From the NCBI GenBank assembly GCA_030634675.1, contig DAOWAH010000061.1:1-8134 (forward strand): a stretch of 8,134 bases of DNA, written 5' to 3'. The translations under genes and the position numbers were made by a program. This stretch comes from Fidelibacterota bacterium (GTDB lineage: Bacteria > Marinisomatota > Marinisomatia > Marinisomatales > TCS56). Shown here in pieces: positions 6,303 to 8,134 of this stretch. The notes beneath the pieces were generated by a model. That model made no database searches. It saw only the letters and a program-made list of their open reading frames with translations, and was not told the DNA's origin. Numbering within the stretch: the stretch's first letter is position 1; each line of letters begins with the position of its first letter.

Positions 6303-7070
6303 TTATTTGAATAAGTCCTGTTGCTTGTAGCTGTTGAACAGCAGTAGCCGTTTTTCAGCTTCCTGCAGGGACAGTCCATGATCGGTCAGAATATCAAGCA
6401 TGGCATTCTTATTAGCGTCGGGTACCAGCCCACGGCAACCGGTGCAAAATTGCCCGAAACTGGGGCAGATAGCATCACAACCGCTGCGCGTGATAGGACC
6501 GAGGCAAACCATTCCGCGGTCATATAAACATTCATTTTCCCTCAGTTTACATTCAACACACACCGGAGAATCGGGTTTGATTGGTTGTTTGCCCATAACC
6601 AGCGCTTTAAATACGACCAGGAATTCGGGGATGCTCATTGGGCAGCCGTGGATTTCGTAATCTACTTTCACAATGGCCGATACTGGCATCGCTGGCAGGG
6701 TCGGGAAGAGGTACTTATCTTCACCATACACGGTCTCGCGCATATCTTCGATCGGTTGCAGATTCTTCATGGCATTGATACCACCAATCGAAGCACATGA
6801 CCCCAGGGCTACCAGGATTTTCGCGCGCCGGCGGATATCGTGAATCCGTTCTACGCAACTCGGGGTAGAGATAGAGCCTTCGATGAAGGCGATATCGTAA
6901 GCATCGGCCTTATCATCCATGGCTTCACGGAATTCAACGATGTCCACATGTTCCAGTATCTCGAGCAGGTGATTTTCCAGGTCCAGTTTATTCAACTGGC
7001 AACCTTCGCAGGATGTGAAATCGAAAAAAGCGATTTGTGGTTTCGTCTTCAGTGCAGTCTGCGTACTCAT
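6303..7070 (-). CDS. hydD: [NiFe] hydrogenase small (delta) subunit with three Fe-S clusters
   Basis: A 255-residue electron-transfer subunit of the NuoB/small-subunit superfamily. The cluster nearest the active site is ligated by Cys21 and Cys24 (FTSCEGC), Cys92 (LGSCAS) and Cys143 (HGCPMS). The C-terminal part has further cysteines: 171, 174, 181 and 189, then 198, 202, 209 and 212, enough for two more [4Fe-4S] clusters. This separates it from the shorter HoxY of group 3d, which has only one. There is no Tat signal, which fits a cytosolic enzyme. I chose ATG 7070, preceded by GGAGG with seven bases between; it overlaps the preceding stop by one base (TGATG). A TTG three bases upstream is also in frame but less likely. 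Confidence 0.94.
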   Translation of the reverse strand: MSTQTALKTKPQIAFFDFTSCEGCQLNKLDLENHLLEILEHVDIVEFREAMDDKADAYDIAFIEGSISTPSCVERIHDIRRRAKILVALGSCASIGGINAMKNLQPIEDMRETVYGEDKYLFPTLPAMPVSAIVKVDYEIHGCPMSIPEFLVVFKALVMGKQPIKPDSPVCVECKLRENECLYDRGMVCLGPITRSGCDAICPSFGQFCTGCRGLVPDANKNAMLDILTDHGLSLQEAEKRLLLFNSYKQQDLFK

Positions 7071-7918
7071 CAAATGGCCTCCGGCAAATTCTTAATATCA
7101 GAAAATTGGTAAACTGGCCCGTCCAGACACACGTAGGAATCGTTAATCTGACAATGTCCGCATTTTCCGACACCACATTTCATCCGCCGTTCCAGAGATA
7201 GGTAAATATTTTGATCGGCGAGCCGTTTGGTCTTGAGGGTCATGAGGACAAACTTGTACATTATTGGCGGACCTACTACCGCTGCAATCGTATTTTCCAG
7301 GTTGAGTTCAAGTCCGGGAATCAGGGTCGTAATTACACCGGTATTACCTGGCCACTCTGGTGTGCCTTGATCGACGGTGACATGATATTCGATATTGGGA
7401 TCACGAGCCCAATTTTCCAACTCGTCGGGGAAAAGCAATTCATCGGGGTTTTTGGCACCATAAAGGATGATTAGACGACCGAAATCTTCACGATAAGTAA
7501 TCACATAGTTAATTAAAGATTGTAGTGGAACAATACCGATTCCGCCACCAATGATTAATATATCTTTGCCTTTGAAGTCATTAACCGGAAAACCGGTACC
7601 GAATGGGCCACGGACACCGATTTTTTGCCCAACTTCGAGTTGGTGCATTTTTTCTGTCAGCATACCAACTTTACGCACACAGATGTCGAAGGCACCTTTT
7701 TTGGTAGGCGCGGAGCAGATTGAAATTGCGGCTTCACCGATCCCGAAGATGGAGAACAGGGCAAATTGACCTGGTTGGTGACCTAATTCTTTACCATTGA
7801 GCAGTTTTATCTCAAACCATTTTTCCAGCTTAGTGAACTGTTTTATAGCGGTGATCTCTGCCATTTCAGGGTAGTACAGTTCCTGAAGATTATGTTCCTG
7901 TGCAGCTAACATAGTCAT
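7070..7918 (-). CDS. hydG: Hydrogenase gamma subunit, FAD/NAD(P)-binding [2Fe-2S] protein
   Basis: A 282-residue ferredoxin-NADP reductase-fold protein of the PyrK/AsrB/HydG group that passes electrons between NAD(P)H and the hydrogenase Fe-S chain. The flavin-binding barrel includes PGQFALF (49-55) and AISICSAP (64-71). The nucleotide-binding domain carries GGGIGIVPLQS (124-134). The C-terminal cysteines C248-x4-C253-x2-C256-x7-C264 form a PyrK-type [2Fe-2S] site. GGGGG seven bases before the ATG is a plausible ribosome binding site, and the start overlaps the upstream stop by four bases (ATGA). On its own it could be taken for a PyrK or sulfite-reductase AsrB subunit, but the adjoining NiFe subunits settle its role. 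NADH versus NADPH preference cannot be told from what I can see. Confidence 0.92.
   Translation of the reverse strand: MTMLAAQEHNLQELYYPEMAEITAIKQFTKLEKWFEIKLLNGKELGHQPGQFALFSIFGIGEAAISICSAPTKKGAFDICVRKVGMLTEKMHQLEVGQKIGVRGPFGTGFPVNDFKGKDILIIGGGIGIVPLQSLINYVITYREDFGRLIILYGAKNPDELLFPDELENWARDPNIEYHVTVDQGTPEWPGNTGVITTLIPGLELNLENTIAAVVGPPIMYKFVLMTLKTKRLADQNIYLSLERRMKCGVGKCGHCQINDSYVCLDGPVYQFSDIKNLPEAI
7078..7082 (-). promoter_or_regulatory. Shine-Dalgarno site of the small-subunit gene
   Basis: A consensus GGAGG on the minus strand, seven bases before ATG 7070 and inside the 3' end of the gamma-subunit gene. It supports ATG over the adjacent TTG as start. Confidence 0.7.
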
Positions 7919-8134
7919 AATGAAACCCCCTGTAACTTATGCTCGGTGGGAGCGTACGATTTTCTTAAATGAGTCTGTTCGAATTCATCACTGAGCTTAT
8001 TGACAATTTCAACAATACTGATTCCTGCTGTGCAATAAGCCGTGCAGCGACCGCAACCAACACACCAGGGATCACCGGTTTTATCAGTGATGTATTTAAA
8101 TTTGCGGTATATACGGTGGCGCTGTCTGCTCGCC
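7915..8134 (-). CDS. hydB: Hydrogenase beta subunit, 4Fe-4S protein (C-terminal part only)
   Basis: The last 72 residues of a gene that continues past the right edge; the frame runs from 8133 to TGA at 7915-7917. It starts with RQRHRIYRKFKY and has a single ferredoxin-type motif, CVGCGRCTAYC (C-x2-C-x2-C-x3-C), enough to bind most of one [4Fe-4S] cluster in view. The RQR...KFKY block ahead of that motif is typical of the HydB/AsrA family, which links the flavoprotein gamma subunit to the small subunit by [4Fe-4S] clusters. It overlaps the gamma-subunit start by four bases. The tail of about 40 residues after the cluster has no recognisable motif. The 5' end and the operon promoter are not in this window. 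Confidence 0.85.
   Translation of the reverse strand, partial: ASRQRHRIYRKFKYITDKTGDPWCVGCGRCTAYCTAGISIVEIVNKLSDEFEQTHLRKSYAPTEHKLQGVSL

Noticed and set aside
7071..7073. TTG start for the hydrogenase small subunit
   Set aside because: The adjacent ATG at 7070 has an ideally spaced GGAGG and needs no rare start codon.
6303..8134. Group 3d (Hox) or F420-non-reducing (Mvh) hydrogenase, or AsrAB sulfite reductase
   Set aside because: The small subunit has extra cysteines for three clusters and the gamma subunit is PyrK-like, unlike HoxF/U/Y. An FAD/NAD(P) subunit is not part of Mvh. NiFe subunits are present where AsrC would be.
1..8134. CRISPR arrays, tRNA or rRNA genes, insertion sequences, phage attachment sites
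   Set aside because: No direct repeat arrays, RNA signatures, transposase genes or terminal repeats were seen.

Overview
The window holds two blocks of genes that converge on a short intergenic region at about 2158-2244. Base composition is moderate (GC in the low-to-mid 40s by eye) and coding density is very high, with genes overlapping or separated by a few bases. The short, single-domain form of AMP nucleosidase, the gene style and an NAD(P)-linked hydrogenase point to an anaerobic or facultative bacterium, perhaps of the Bacteroidetes/FCB side of the tree. That placement is an inference; no rRNA or taxonomic marker is present.

Plus strand, 1-2157: the 3' part of an exodeoxyribonuclease III gene (its start lies left of the window), a class I SAM-dependent methyltransferase, and a short-form AMP nucleosidase. 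They are 11 and 19 bases apart and may be co-transcribed. Nothing obvious links them beyond housekeeping nucleic-acid and nucleotide metabolism.

Minus strand, 8134 down to 2245: one tightly packed probable operon. Read in its own direction it encodes the C-terminus of an iron-sulfur beta subunit (HydB/AsrA type), an FAD/NAD(P)-binding [2Fe-2S] gamma subunit (HydG/AsrB/PyrK type), a hydrogenase small subunit with three predicted [4Fe-4S] clusters, and the NiFe large subunit. The order beta-gamma-small-large is that of group 3b cytosolic NAD(P)-dependent [NiFe] hydrogenases (sulfhydrogenases). A hydrogenase maturation protease follows, then a receiver-only response regulator, a membrane histidine kinase and a stand-alone protein with two ACT domains.

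The most interesting point is the regulatory tail. The kinase's membrane domain carries GGLENPF, matching the GGxxNPF quinone-binding motif of the redox sensor kinase RegB/PrrB. The response regulator has no output domain. The last protein looks like the regulatory half of aspartokinase without its kinase. All three are translationally coupled. I infer a redox- or metabolite-sensing module devoted to this hydrogenase or to the cell's reductant balance, with no DNA-binding output encoded here. The operon's promoter and the remainder of hydB lie beyond the right edge, and no hypA-F genes are in view.
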